This document shows, piece after piece, positions 8,394-15,436 of a DNA stretch of 15,436 nt. The notes beneath the pieces were generated by a model. That model had not been told where the DNA came from. It searched no databases and saw only the letters and a program-made list of their open reading frames with translations. Each line of letters starts with the position of its first letter. The first letter of the stretch is position 1. The position numbers and the translations under genes were made by a program. This stretch comes from Bacteroidia bacterium (GTDB lineage: Bacteria; Bacteroidota; Bacteroidia; Bacteroidales; Azobacteroidaceae): assembly GCA_025999255.1 (NCBI GenBank), contig BNXB01000032.1:1-15436 (forward strand), written 5' to 3'.

Positions 8394-11303
8394 ATGAAAA
8401 CAAAATATATTTTAACTATTATTACAATTGCGATTATCGGCAATTGTTGGGTATTGAAGTCCCAGGAACTTCCCCAGATGATACCACCTTCATCTAAGGC
8501 GAGTTCCATCCTCAAATACGGGGAATATCCCGTGAGTTTATATACAGGGTTGGTCGATATTACCGTCCCGATATATACCATTGATGTGAAGGGAATTAAA
8601 GTTCCCATCGAGTTCAAGTATCATGCCTCGGGAATCAAATACGACGATATCAGCCTGGAAGTGGGACTGGGCTGGTCGTTGATAGCGGGAGGAACTATTG
8701 ACTATACTGTGCGGGGAAGTCAGGATAACCGGAATAATCCCAATACATTTATAAAAAATATTGCAGATATCATTCCTGCAGGAATGTGTAACAGTCTCGA
8801 CAACGACATCTACGGATTGGCCGATATTGCAAACGGGAATAAGCTATACCCTGAAAGCTCTTTCGGAGTCAAAGACGGGGAATCGGATATCTATAACTAT
8901 TCATTTCTCCAGTATAGCGGACAGTATTGTATTCCATATCCAAATTCCGGCCCTTCTGGCGCCACCGGTTCATCAGGGGAAATATTTATCCCTGCCAATC
9001 CGTTGAAGCTTGTCGGCTGGGGGAGTCCGGAACTTTTGGACGACAAAGGGATAAGCTATCGTTTCGAACAAATGGAATCGGGCGATTACGGCAGGCATAA
9101 AACTTATTACCTGACAAAAATCATTTCTGCCGATAAAGCCGATACGATTTTATTTAACTATACCTACTATCCTGATTCTTATGGGAATGGTATACTCCGT
9201 CCTTATATTGACAAAAGTATAACAATTATTGATAATAGTCCCCGTTTTTATTCTTCCGGTTCTTTTCCGGGTCCCGTATCGTCCGCATCGGAATCCGGCG
9301 GATTGACTACCCGGACTTATTACTCACCCCGGTTGAACAATATTATTTTTAAAGGAGGACGTGTGGTTTTTGAATATTATAACAATATTCCTACGTCGCG
9401 CGATTTAAGAACCGTAAAAATATATAACAATATCAGTTCCAGTCCTTTGCAAACGATATCCCTGGTTAAGGGACAATTTGCCGAAAATCGTGGAGACCGT
9501 TTAGATCAGGTGATATTCCAGAATAGCCAGGGAGATTCTTACGATTACCAGTTTGAATACAACGGTAATCCGGGAATAAATTTCGGAGCGAATTCGAGAG
9601 AAGGAATTGATTACTGGGGATATTATAATGGGAGGTTCATGTCGAGTAACGATGTTAATTATTTGCCCAATTTTGTGATTCCCTATATTGCGAGTATAGG
9701 TTCCCGCCAATTGAGTAATTTGGACAGGAGTGCAGACGAAACAGCGATGCAGAAAGGGATGTTAAAAAAGATTGTTTACCCGACTAAAGGATATACTGAA
9801 TTCAAGTATGAAGCACATAGAGCTTTGGACAGGATTTACGGCGGATTGCGGATAAAGGAAATCCTCAATTATAAAGAGGACGGTAGTCTATCCGAAAAGA
9901 AATGGTACAGATATGGTGCATACGAATCGGGAGAAGGTCGCGCTGCCGCTTACCCGAAAGAGGGAGATTTCATGAGGGAGACACGTGTATTGGAACAATA
10001 TGGAGACGTTTATTACAACACTTTAGGCAAGGTGACTTATTTGAGGCAATACTCCTGTTTTCCGAAACAAAGCTATTTTACTTCCGGCAGTTCGGTCGTG
10101 TACAGCCAGGTAACGGAATACACGGGCAACGGAACCGAAGATATAGGAAAAACCATTTATCAATTTGAAGATTTTCCGGAACAACAGTACGAGGTAGGGG
10201 AAACTACCGACATCGAAACGGCGTCTTATGGGACAGTCGATATGCCTGTGCGTACCTATACATGGAAAAACGGGAAACTGATATCTAAAGAAACCTTTAA
10301 GAAAGTAAACGGCGTTTATAGCAGCGTTTATAGTTTAATTAATGATTATACGGATATCAACACGGCGGAATATGAGAACCTGAGAGTCATTCCTTATATA
10401 ACAACGTCGTATTATAATCCGGCATCCGGCTATTCGGGAGGAGATCAAGGCATCTTAGTGTGTTTCGACCAACCGGTTTATGATGAATATAAACAAGAAT
10501 TTGATAACGGGGTTCCATTTTATTACTTTAATTATTATTATACTACCGGCTTGCGCGTACTGTCATCTTCGACGGAAACCATAGATGGAATATCGAAGCA
10601 AACATATTACGATGAGTATAACAGTTATGGGTTTCCCAAGTCGGTTCGTACCAATTTAAGTTCCGACGATAACCGGGTACTGGAATATAAATATCCTTCG
10701 GATTTTAGTACGGTGTCTCCTTATAATGAAATGCTTGAAAAGAATATTGTAAGCCCGGTGATTGAAGCAGCAGAATATAAAAACACGGATACGTTCCTGA
10801 AGAAAACAGTCAACAATTATTTCGAGCCTTACGCCAATATGTACCTTCCGTCAAGCCTGCAAACCCAGCAAGGGACGCATGCAGTCGAAACAAGGGTCAA
10901 CTATGCCTACAACCCGAAAGGCGATCTCATTGAGGCCTCGAAGGACAATGCGGATCAAGTGGTTTATCTTTGGGGCTATAACCGTCAGTATCCGGTGGCT
11001 AAAATAGAGAACGCCACTTATGCCCAGGTTGTCGGGGCGTTTTCGGGAGGTCAGGCGGCTATCAACGCTCTGGAAACGGCTACAAATCCGGATATGACGC
11101 CTGTTAATAACCTGCGGAATACACTTACCGACGCTCTGGTTACGACTTACACTTATAAACCACTCGTAGGGATGCTTTCCGTGACCGATCCCCGAGGCGT
11201 AAAAACTACCTATGAGTACGACGACTTTGGTCGGTTGAAAACTATCAAAGACCACAACAACTCAGTCGTGGAATCCTACAATTATAATTACCGGAATCAA
11301 TAA
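8394..11303 (+). CDS. Exported RHS/YD-repeat protein, N-terminal (TcB-like) shell half
   Basis: A 969-residue protein starting at the ATG at 8394, 13 bases after the previous stop; an upstream TTG at 8367 would overlap the previous gene and spoil the signal peptide. Residues 1-24 (MKTKYILTIITIAIIGNCWVLKSQ) form a signal peptide; the GNC is not a proper lipobox. About residues 40-110 carry the typical Bacteroidetes RHS opening: KYGEYPVSLYTG, FKYHASGIKYDD and VGLGWSLIAGG (90-100). The rest is Tyr/Asp/Asn-rich beta strands; true YD motifs appear near the end (VTDPRGVKTTYEYDDFGRL, with YEYDDFGRL at 940-948). It has no toxin domain or T9SS sorting domain. By analogy with TcB/TcC it may build one part of a hollow shell completed by the next gene. 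Size and order fit that; the shared shell is inference. Confidence 0.88.
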   Translation: MKTKYILTIITIAIIGNCWVLKSQELPQMIPPSSKASSILKYGEYPVSLYTGLVDITVPIYTIDVKGIKVPIEFKYHASGIKYDDISLEVGLGWSLIAGGTIDYTVRGSQDNRNNPNTFIKNIADIIPAGMCNSLDNDIYGLADIANGNKLYPESSFGVKDGESDIYNYSFLQYSGQYCIPYPNSGPSGATGSSGEIFIPANPLKLVGWGSPELLDDKGISYRFEQMESGDYGRHKTYYLTKIISADKADTILFNYTYYPDSYGNGILRPYIDKSITIIDNSPRFYSSGSFPGPVSSASESGGLTTRTYYSPRLNNIIFKGGRVVFEYYNNIPTSRDLRTVKIYNNISSSPLQTISLVKGQFAENRGDRLDQVIFQNSQGDSYDYQFEYNGNPGINFGANSREGIDYWGYYNGRFMSSNDVNYLPNFVIPYIASIGSRQLSNLDRSADETAMQKGMLKKIVYPTKGYTEFKYEAHRALDRIYGGLRIKEILNYKEDGSLSEKKWYRYGAYESGEGRAAAYPKEGDFMRETRVLEQYGDVYYNTLGKVTYLRQYSCFPKQSYFTSGSSVVYSQVTEYTGNGTEDIGKTIYQFEDFPEQQYEVGETTDIETASYGTVDMPVRTYTWKNGKLISKETFKKVNGVYSSVYSLINDYTDINTAEYENLRVIPYITTSYYNPASGYSGGDQGILVCFDQPVYDEYKQEFDNGVPFYYFNYYYTTGLRVLSSSTETIDGISKQTYYDEYNSYGFPKSVRTNLSSDDNRVLEYKYPSDFSTVSPYNEMLEKNIVSPVIEAAEYKNTDTFLKKTVNNYFEPYANMYLPSSLQTQQGTHAVETRVNYAYNPKGDLIEASKDNADQVVYLWGYNRQYPVAKIENATYAQVVGAFSGGQAAINALETATNPDMTPVNNLRNTLTDALVTTYTYKPLVGMLSVTDPRGVKTTYEYDDFGRLKTIKDHNNSVVESYNYNYRNQ

Positions 11304-11318
11304 ATAAACACAACAATC

Positions 11319-14300
11319 ATGAAACGATTTATATTAACGGCTCTGATAGCCCTCTGCGGCTCATTCCCGATTATTCAGGGACAGAGTAACAATCAGAATT
11401 ACATCCTCAAAAAGACCATGAGGAATAGTTCCGGCGCAGCAAGCTCGGAAGTGATCCAATATTACGACGGACTCGGAAAGCCGGAAGAAACCGTCCTGAA
11501 AAAGGCGTCACCCCAAGAGAAAGACATCATTTCCCGGATGGAATACGATACTTTTGGAAGGGAGTGGAAATCCTGGTTACCCATTAGAGTCAATAAATCC
11601 GATGGAAGCTATAATGGTCCGTATGGCGCTTCGGATTTTTATGTCTCCGAGCAGGGTTATTTCGATTCCCCGGCTTACTCGGAAACAATCTACGAATCGT
11701 CGCCCCTCAACCGTGTTAAAGAATCATACGGGCCTGGTGGCGAATGGAGGGAAAACTCACGTTCCGTAAAACCGGAATACCTGAGCAATGTGTCTTCCGG
11801 TACAATCGAATTGATTTGCGGAAAATACCAGGTTTCGGGAACCGGTTTGGTAAAAATCGGCAATTATGGTTCCAATCAACTCTATGTCACAAAGACGACC
11901 GATGAGAACAACCATGTTTCTTACGAATTCCGCGATAAGCTTGACCGGGTTGTTCTCCAGCGTCAAATCAACGGCACGGGAAGCGACCGGTGTCATGATA
12001 CCTATTTTGTTTACGACGACTTCGGAAACCTGGCATTTGTCCTGCCTCCGCTGGCCTCCGATGCCAATGGAACCGCCGTCGCCCTGGATAAGTACGGGTA
12101 TATTTACCGGTATGACAACCGGAATCGTTGCGTGGAAAAGAAACTACCGGGTATCGACTGGCAATATTTCGTCTATGACCGTTCCGACCGGTTAATCTGG
12201 TCCCAGGATGGTGTACAGCGTGTTAATAACAAGTGGAAATATTACAAGTACGATAAACTCGGCAGGTTAATCATGACCGGTATCAAACCCCTCAATACTC
12301 CCAGGCCGCAACTGGAGAACCAGTATAAGAACCTGTTGATTGTCGAGCAATACGGTAACACAGGGGTGTACAACTATACGAATAACAGCGGATTGTCCAT
12401 GCAGTACGAGGAATTACAGCAAGTCAATATCTATGATACCTACGACTGGATGTACAACTCGAACCTCGTATATCAACCGACCTCCGGATATGATACGTCG
12501 TTCGGCTCCGCCAAAGGTTTATTGACAGTCTCGCTTTCAAAAATGGCCGACAGTCCGTACAATGAGGTTGTGACTACTTTTTATTACGACCACAAAGGCA
12601 ATGTCGTGCAAAAACGTACAAGGAACCATCTCGACGGCACGGATTGCGAGTTTTATTCTTTCAATTTCAACAGCCAACCGTTAAAAAGACAGGTAACCCA
12701 CAATCATCCGAACCAGAGTCCCCTCACCGAGGTTTATACCTACACTTACGACCACGAGGGAAGATCGCTGCAAACAACCCACCAAATCAACGGTGGGACA
12801 ACGAAAACCATCGCGGCAATTGGATATGACGAACTCGGCCGGATGACTTCCAAAAATACGGGTCAGATCGAGAATGTTACTTTTGAATACAATATCCGTG
12901 GCTGGCTGCGGAAAATCGAAGGGAATAAGTTTTCGGAAAATATTCGCTATACGACCCATCCTCATTACGGTGCGGTCAGTAATTTCAACGGGAACATCAG
13001 CGCGATATCCTGGATAGACCCGCTTCAAACCGGGACTAAGGGCTTTACATACCACTATGACGATTTGAACCGTCTTCTCAACGCCTCCTACGGTGAAGGT
13101 TCCGGTCTTACGGATATGGGAAATTTCTACGGGGAGCATTTCGGCTACGACAAGCACGGGAACCTGACCTATATCAACCGGCCTGGGAAACTGATATCCG
13201 GAAGTTACGGGAGCCTTGATCAGGTACAGTTCCAATCTTACGACGGGAATAAGGTGACGAGTATTCACGATTTCAACTCCGACCAGCCGGGTTACGATAT
13301 CATGGAATTCAAGAACGGATATGTGGGCGGTACGGAATATGTTTACGATTCCAATGGGAATTTGACACAAAATTTAGACAAGAATATTTCCTTGATTCAA
13401 TATAATTGTCTAAATTTGCCTAAACAAATTGATTTTCAGTCCGGCGACTGGATTCAATACCTTTACGACGCTTCAGGCGTGAAGCTGAGGACAACACATT
13501 ACACGGCCTCATCGGGGTTAACGACCCATCGGGATTATATCAATAATAAGATATACGAGGACGATATCCTGAAGACCATCCTGACGGAAGAAGGTTATGT
13601 GGAGAAGAACGGCAGTTCGTTTGATTATTTCTATTACCTGAAAGACCATCTGGGGAATACCCGGGTTGTACTTAATCAATCGGGAACTGCTGTCCAAGTG
13701 AATAATTACTATCCTTTCGGCCTGTCGATGTGGGAGACGAGTTCCAATCAAAACAATCAGCCGTACAAGTACAACGGTAAGGAACTGGATAAGATGCATG
13801 GGTTGAACCTGTATGATTATGGGGCAAGGATGTACGACCCGGCGATTGGCAGGTTTACGACGATGGATCCTTTGGCAGAGAAGTATTATTCGGTGAGTCC
13901 GTATACGTACTGCGCTAATAATCCGATAAACGCTTATGACCTGCATGGAGATAGTATTTGGTACACCAAAGATGATAATGTAATAACTATGCACGTTACC
14001 GGTAAAGTTATTAATCAATCAAGTGATAATATTAATGTTAACAGAGCTGCCTCAGATATAGCTTCGGGAATTAGTAATGCTTATAGTGGAGAATTTACAA
14101 TAGGTAATCAGACTTATACTATGCAAACAGATGTTCAATTAGAATCAGTCAGTTCCATGGATGATGTGGCAGGTTCTGACCATTTGTTTGTTTTGGCTGA
14201 TGCTGATGGGGAAAGTGCTCGTGGAGCTACAAGTATGGACGGAGGAAAAGTAATGACTATAGCTGCAAGTGATTATGCGAATGATAATTGGTTGTCCAAC

Positions 14301-14582
14301 ACTTTTTCCAGTAATAATACTCGAACTGCAGTACACGAATTTGGTCATGCTGCAGGATTAAAACATGAAAGTGCTAGTGGTTGGAGGAACTTAATGACTC
14401 AAGGTGGTGGTGGAACTAATGTAACACCCCAACAAAGAGCTATAATGATGAGAAGGCAAAATACAATCAATAGAGGTACTAATTCATATTATGGACAACC
14501 ATATCCATATGTGCATTATTATGAAAAGGGTCAATGGCGTGCAATTCCAGCATCTCGGTTATTGAATATGGGTAGAAGATGA
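11319..14582 (+). CDS. DUF6443-RHS polymorphic toxin with metzincin metalloprotease tip
   Basis: A 1087-residue exported protein with signal peptide MKRFILTALIALCGSFPIIQG. The DUF6443 region (~27-150) contains IQYYDGLGKPEETVLKK and MEYDTFGREWKSWLP. YD repeats follow (e.g. FVYDDFGNLAFVLPP, KYDKLGRLIMTG, YDELGRMTSKNTG). The RHS core (~776-878) has DHLGNTRVVL, YDYGARMYDPAIGRFTTMDP and YCANNPINAYDLHGD. The last ~209 residues are a separate domain with HEFGHAAGLKH, a full HExxHxxGxxH metzincin zinc site (H1006, E1007, H1010, H1016), and a probable Met-turn in NLMTQ (M1026). Family knowledge: RHS cores enclose and release a variable C-terminal effector; here the effector should be a zinc protease. 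The usual DPxG end of the core reads DLHG. GC drops abruptly after the core (27/60 at 13861-13920, 15/60 at 13981-14040), a sign of tip exchange. The target is unknown. The gene overlaps its downstream neighbour by ATGA. Confidence 0.93.
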   Translation: MKRFILTALIALCGSFPIIQGQSNNQNYILKKTMRNSSGAASSEVIQYYDGLGKPEETVLKKASPQEKDIISRMEYDTFGREWKSWLPIRVNKSDGSYNGPYGASDFYVSEQGYFDSPAYSETIYESSPLNRVKESYGPGGEWRENSRSVKPEYLSNVSSGTIELICGKYQVSGTGLVKIGNYGSNQLYVTKTTDENNHVSYEFRDKLDRVVLQRQINGTGSDRCHDTYFVYDDFGNLAFVLPPLASDANGTAVALDKYGYIYRYDNRNRCVEKKLPGIDWQYFVYDRSDRLIWSQDGVQRVNNKWKYYKYDKLGRLIMTGIKPLNTPRPQLENQYKNLLIVEQYGNTGVYNYTNNSGLSMQYEELQQVNIYDTYDWMYNSNLVYQPTSGYDTSFGSAKGLLTVSLSKMADSPYNEVVTTFYYDHKGNVVQKRTRNHLDGTDCEFYSFNFNSQPLKRQVTHNHPNQSPLTEVYTYTYDHEGRSLQTTHQINGGTTKTIAAIGYDELGRMTSKNTGQIENVTFEYNIRGWLRKIEGNKFSENIRYTTHPHYGAVSNFNGNISAISWIDPLQTGTKGFTYHYDDLNRLLNASYGEGSGLTDMGNFYGEHFGYDKHGNLTYINRPGKLISGSYGSLDQVQFQSYDGNKVTSIHDFNSDQPGYDIMEFKNGYVGGTEYVYDSNGNLTQNLDKNISLIQYNCLNLPKQIDFQSGDWIQYLYDASGVKLRTTHYTASSGLTTHRDYINNKIYEDDILKTILTEEGYVEKNGSSFDYFYYLKDHLGNTRVVLNQSGTAVQVNNYYPFGLSMWETSSNQNNQPYKYNGKELDKMHGLNLYDYGARMYDPAIGRFTTMDPLAEKYYSVSPYTYCANNPINAYDLHGDSIWYTKDDNVITMHVTGKVINQSSDNINVNRAASDIASGISNAYSGEFTIGNQTYTMQTDVQLESVSSMDDVAGSDHLFVLADADGESARGATSMDGGKVMTIAASDYANDNWLSNTFSSNNTRTAVHEFGHAAGLKHESASGWRNLMTQGGGGTNVTPQQRAIMMRRQNTINRGTNSYYGQPYPYVHYYEKGQWRAIPASRLLNMGRR
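13370..13417. repeat. 12-bp perfect inverted repeat inside the RHS gene
   Basis: AAATTTAGACAA (13370-13381) and TTGTCTAAATTT (13406-13417) are exact inverted copies separated by 24 bases, in a locally A/T-rich patch of the coding region that encodes part of the last YD-repeat section (LDKNISLIQYNCLNLP). It could form an mRNA or DNA hairpin. Both arms encode ordinary residues, so coincidence is possible. Confidence 0.6.
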
Positions 14583-15091
14583 TTATGAGTATGAAAAAAA
14601 TTATAACAATTTTGCTTGTGACTGTAGTCTTGTTTATCTGTGTTTTTTCTTTTATAAAAATAAACACCAATATATATATAGGAAATTATTCATATAATGG
14701 TCATGTAGGTATTGATATTCAATTGAAAATAGATGACAAATTGATTTTAACCGATAGTTTGTACAATAGTCCTTTTTTCCCGACTGTTCTTACTGAAAAT
14801 TTGAAATATGGTTTCCATAAAATTAAAGTATCTTCTAAAAGAGCGGATATAAATCAAGAAGGAACAATCTTTCTTCTTCCAAATCAACATATCTATATTG
14901 AATTTTTTCCAGCAGATACATTAACATATAGGCATTATAATTTCCCGGATTCAATAATTATGAATGGAGTACAGCTTACTGATTCGATGATTAATCAATA
15001 TAAACTTCCTGAAGAATTAGATTTTCCAATTGAAAATGAGCAATCAAGTTTTTGGATAACAAGTAGATTTAATCCATTTTATACTGAATAA
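14579..15091 (+). CDS. Candidate immunity protein, membrane-anchored
   Basis: A 170-residue protein with no recognised family. Its first ATG overlaps the toxin stop (ATGA), so translation is probably coupled; ATGs at 14585 and 14591 are equally possible starts and change only the first few residues. After MKK comes a hydrophobic segment (IITILLVTVVLFICVFSFI, about 7-25) without a lipobox, so it is a signal anchor or uncleaved helix. The remaining ~140 residues look beta-rich, with alternating strands such as GIDIQLKIDDKLIL, HKIKVSS and IYIEF, facing the periplasm. The gene is far poorer in GC than the RHS body (15 of 60 bases at 14701-14760, against 29 of 60 at 13201-13260), like immunity genes that travel with a toxin tip. 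Position, overlap, localisation and composition all fit an inhibitor of the upstream metalloprotease; direct evidence is lacking. Confidence 0.75.
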   Translation: MIMSMKKIITILLVTVVLFICVFSFIKINTNIYIGNYSYNGHVGIDIQLKIDDKLILTDSLYNSPFFPTVLTENLKYGFHKIKVSSKRADINQEGTIFLLPNQHIYIEFFPADTLTYRHYNFPDSIIMNGVQLTDSMINQYKLPEELDFPIENEQSSFWITSRFNPFYTE

Positions 15092-15133
15092 ACAAGTTTG
15101 TGTTTCGGTCTTACCGAAACTCTATAAAAAATC

Positions 15134-15162
15134 ATCCCGTTGGTCAATTTGGTCAGCGGGAT
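15134..15162. terminator. Bidirectional terminator after the toxin operon
   Basis: ATCCCG (15134-15139) pairs with CGGGAT (15157-15162). The pairing continues inward, with G-T wobbles, to a 13-bp stem (15134-15146 with 15150-15162). On the plus strand ATATTTTATT follows; on the minus strand GATTTTTTAT follows. It lies 42 bases after the immunity stop and 6 bases after the stop of a minus-strand remnant, so it probably served convergent genes. A smaller perfect hairpin (GTTTCGGT CTT ACCGAAAC, 15102-15120) stands just before it but lacks a T run. Confidence 0.75.
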
Positions 15163-15168
15163 ATTTTA

Positions 15169-15231
15169 TTATAGTGCAGCGATATTTTTCTGTAGATAAT
15201 CTTTAAATCGTTTTTTAGAGACGAACGTTTC
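15169..15231 (-). pseudogene. Possible C-terminal remnant of a gene cut by the IS66 element
   Basis: On the minus strand these bases read as 20 codons ending KKRFKDYLQKNIAAL and a TAA stop, followed 6 bases later by a hairpin with a T run in the same direction. This is what the end of a real gene looks like. The frame meets the IS left end at 15232; it stays open into the IS (to an ATG at 15300), which I take as chance. The family is not recognisable from 20 residues. Confidence 0.4.
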
Positions 15232-15436
15232 GTAAGCCCCCGAAGAAGTACATCTTTTCTGCTCGATAATAAAGTCAGACCTTTGTGTCCTAAAACACAT
15301 TGTTATGACCAAAGAAGAATTTATTGTGATCTTAGAGCGTCAACAATCCAGTGGACTAAGCATCAAAGATTTTTGTTTGAATGAATCTTACACAGCATCG
15401 AGTTTCCACTATTGGAAGTCAAAATATGGGATGTGC
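15232..15436 (+). mobile_element. Left end of an IS66-family insertion sequence
   Basis: GTAAGCCCCCGAAGAAGTACA begins at 15232; IS66-family ends are known to start with GTAA. The TnpA start codon lies 73 bases inside. A promoter-like CTTTGTG (15281-15287) with TTTT about 19-20 bases upstream may drive it. Family knowledge predicts an 8-bp target duplication, which would be AACGTTTC (15224-15231) and should reappear at the right end, outside the window. TnpB and the transposase TnpC are not in view. Confidence 0.8.
15305..15436 (+). CDS. tnpA: IS66-family accessory protein TnpA (5' part)
   Basis: 44 codons from an ATG to the right edge with no stop. The protein starts MTKEEFIVILERQQSSGLSI and continues through KDFCLN and YTASSFHYWKSKYG. 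The pattern ERQQSSGL, KDFC and SSFHYWK is typical of the small IS66 first-orf product (TnpA), a helix-rich accessory protein of this family needed with TnpB and TnpC for transposition. Its place just inside a GTAA-type end agrees. The gene is cut by the window, so integrity cannot be judged. Confidence 0.85.
   Translation, partial: MTKEEFIVILERQQSSGLSIKDFCLNESYTASSFHYWKSKYGMC

Noticed and set aside
8394..8470. Lipoprotein reading of the first RHS protein (IIGNC)
   Set aside because: Asn precedes the Cys where a lipobox needs Gly, Ala or Ser; an ordinary signal peptide is more likely.
10300..10345. Short direct repeat GCGTTTATAG in the first RHS gene
   Set aside because: Two 10-base copies in a coding region (VYSSVYS) are adequately explained by a repeated dipeptide.
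15102..15120. Perfect 8-bp hairpin GTTTCGGT/ACCGAAAC as the operon terminator
   Set aside because: It is followed by TCTATAAAAAA rather than a T run; the hairpin at 15134-15162 is the better terminator.
15169..15300. A complete 43-residue minus-strand gene starting at 15300
   Set aside because: The first half runs antisense through the IS66 left end and leader and looks unprotein-like; only the last 20 codons outside the IS look real.

Overview
The window looks like a chromosomal segment from a Bacteroidetes bacterium, most likely of the order Bacteroidales. Three things support this. Two proteins end in type IX secretion (T9SS) type A sorting domains. A Bacteroidetes-type promoter (TTTG, 21-base spacer, TAATTTTG) precedes the right-hand operon, and start codons are preceded by A/T-rich leaders rather than strong Shine-Dalgarno sites. 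The glycoside hydrolases and the DUF6443/RHS proteins are also of types common in this phylum. T9SS cargo argues against Bacteroides in the strict sense and favours a T9SS-bearing gut lineage such as Odoribacteraceae; that placement is inference.

Left part (1-6885). The 3' end of a T9SS-exported surface protein (+ strand) runs into a very strong palindromic terminator. Convergent to it is a two-gene minus-strand operon: a multidomain GH31 glycosidase (GH31, FN3, F5/8C/CBM32, dockerin-like and a cohesin-like tail) followed after 4 bases by a GH36 alpha-galactosidase-type enzyme. Both are exported and both keep their catalytic aspartates. They probably remove alpha-linked galactose or N-acetylgalactosamine (or glucose) residues from a glycan outside the cytoplasm. 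No SusC/SusD pair is in view.

Middle and right part (7050-15162). A divergent promoter drives an apparent four-gene plus-strand operon: a T9SS-sorted secreted protein, an RHS/YD-repeat protein with the Bacteroidetes GLGWSL-type N-terminus, a DUF6443-RHS protein whose variable C-terminal domain is a metzincin-type zinc metalloprotease (HEFGHAAGLKH plus a Met-turn), and a small, very A/T-rich membrane-anchored protein overlapping the toxin gene by ATGA. This has the layout of a polymorphic toxin/immunity module. The RHS shell appears split over two genes, as in the TcB/TcC pair of Tc toxins, the payload is a protease, and the last gene is the candidate immunity protein. Base composition falls sharply just after the end of the RHS core, as expected for an exchanged toxin tip.

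Right edge (15164-15436). The left end of an IS66-family insertion sequence (terminal GTAAGC and the start of its TnpA gene) lies next to what looks like the last 20 codons of a minus-strand gene, suggesting the element landed in that gene.

No stretch over 300 bases lacks a gene. The longest gap (6841-7129, 289 bases) holds the divergent promoters. I saw no tRNA, rRNA or CRISPR array.
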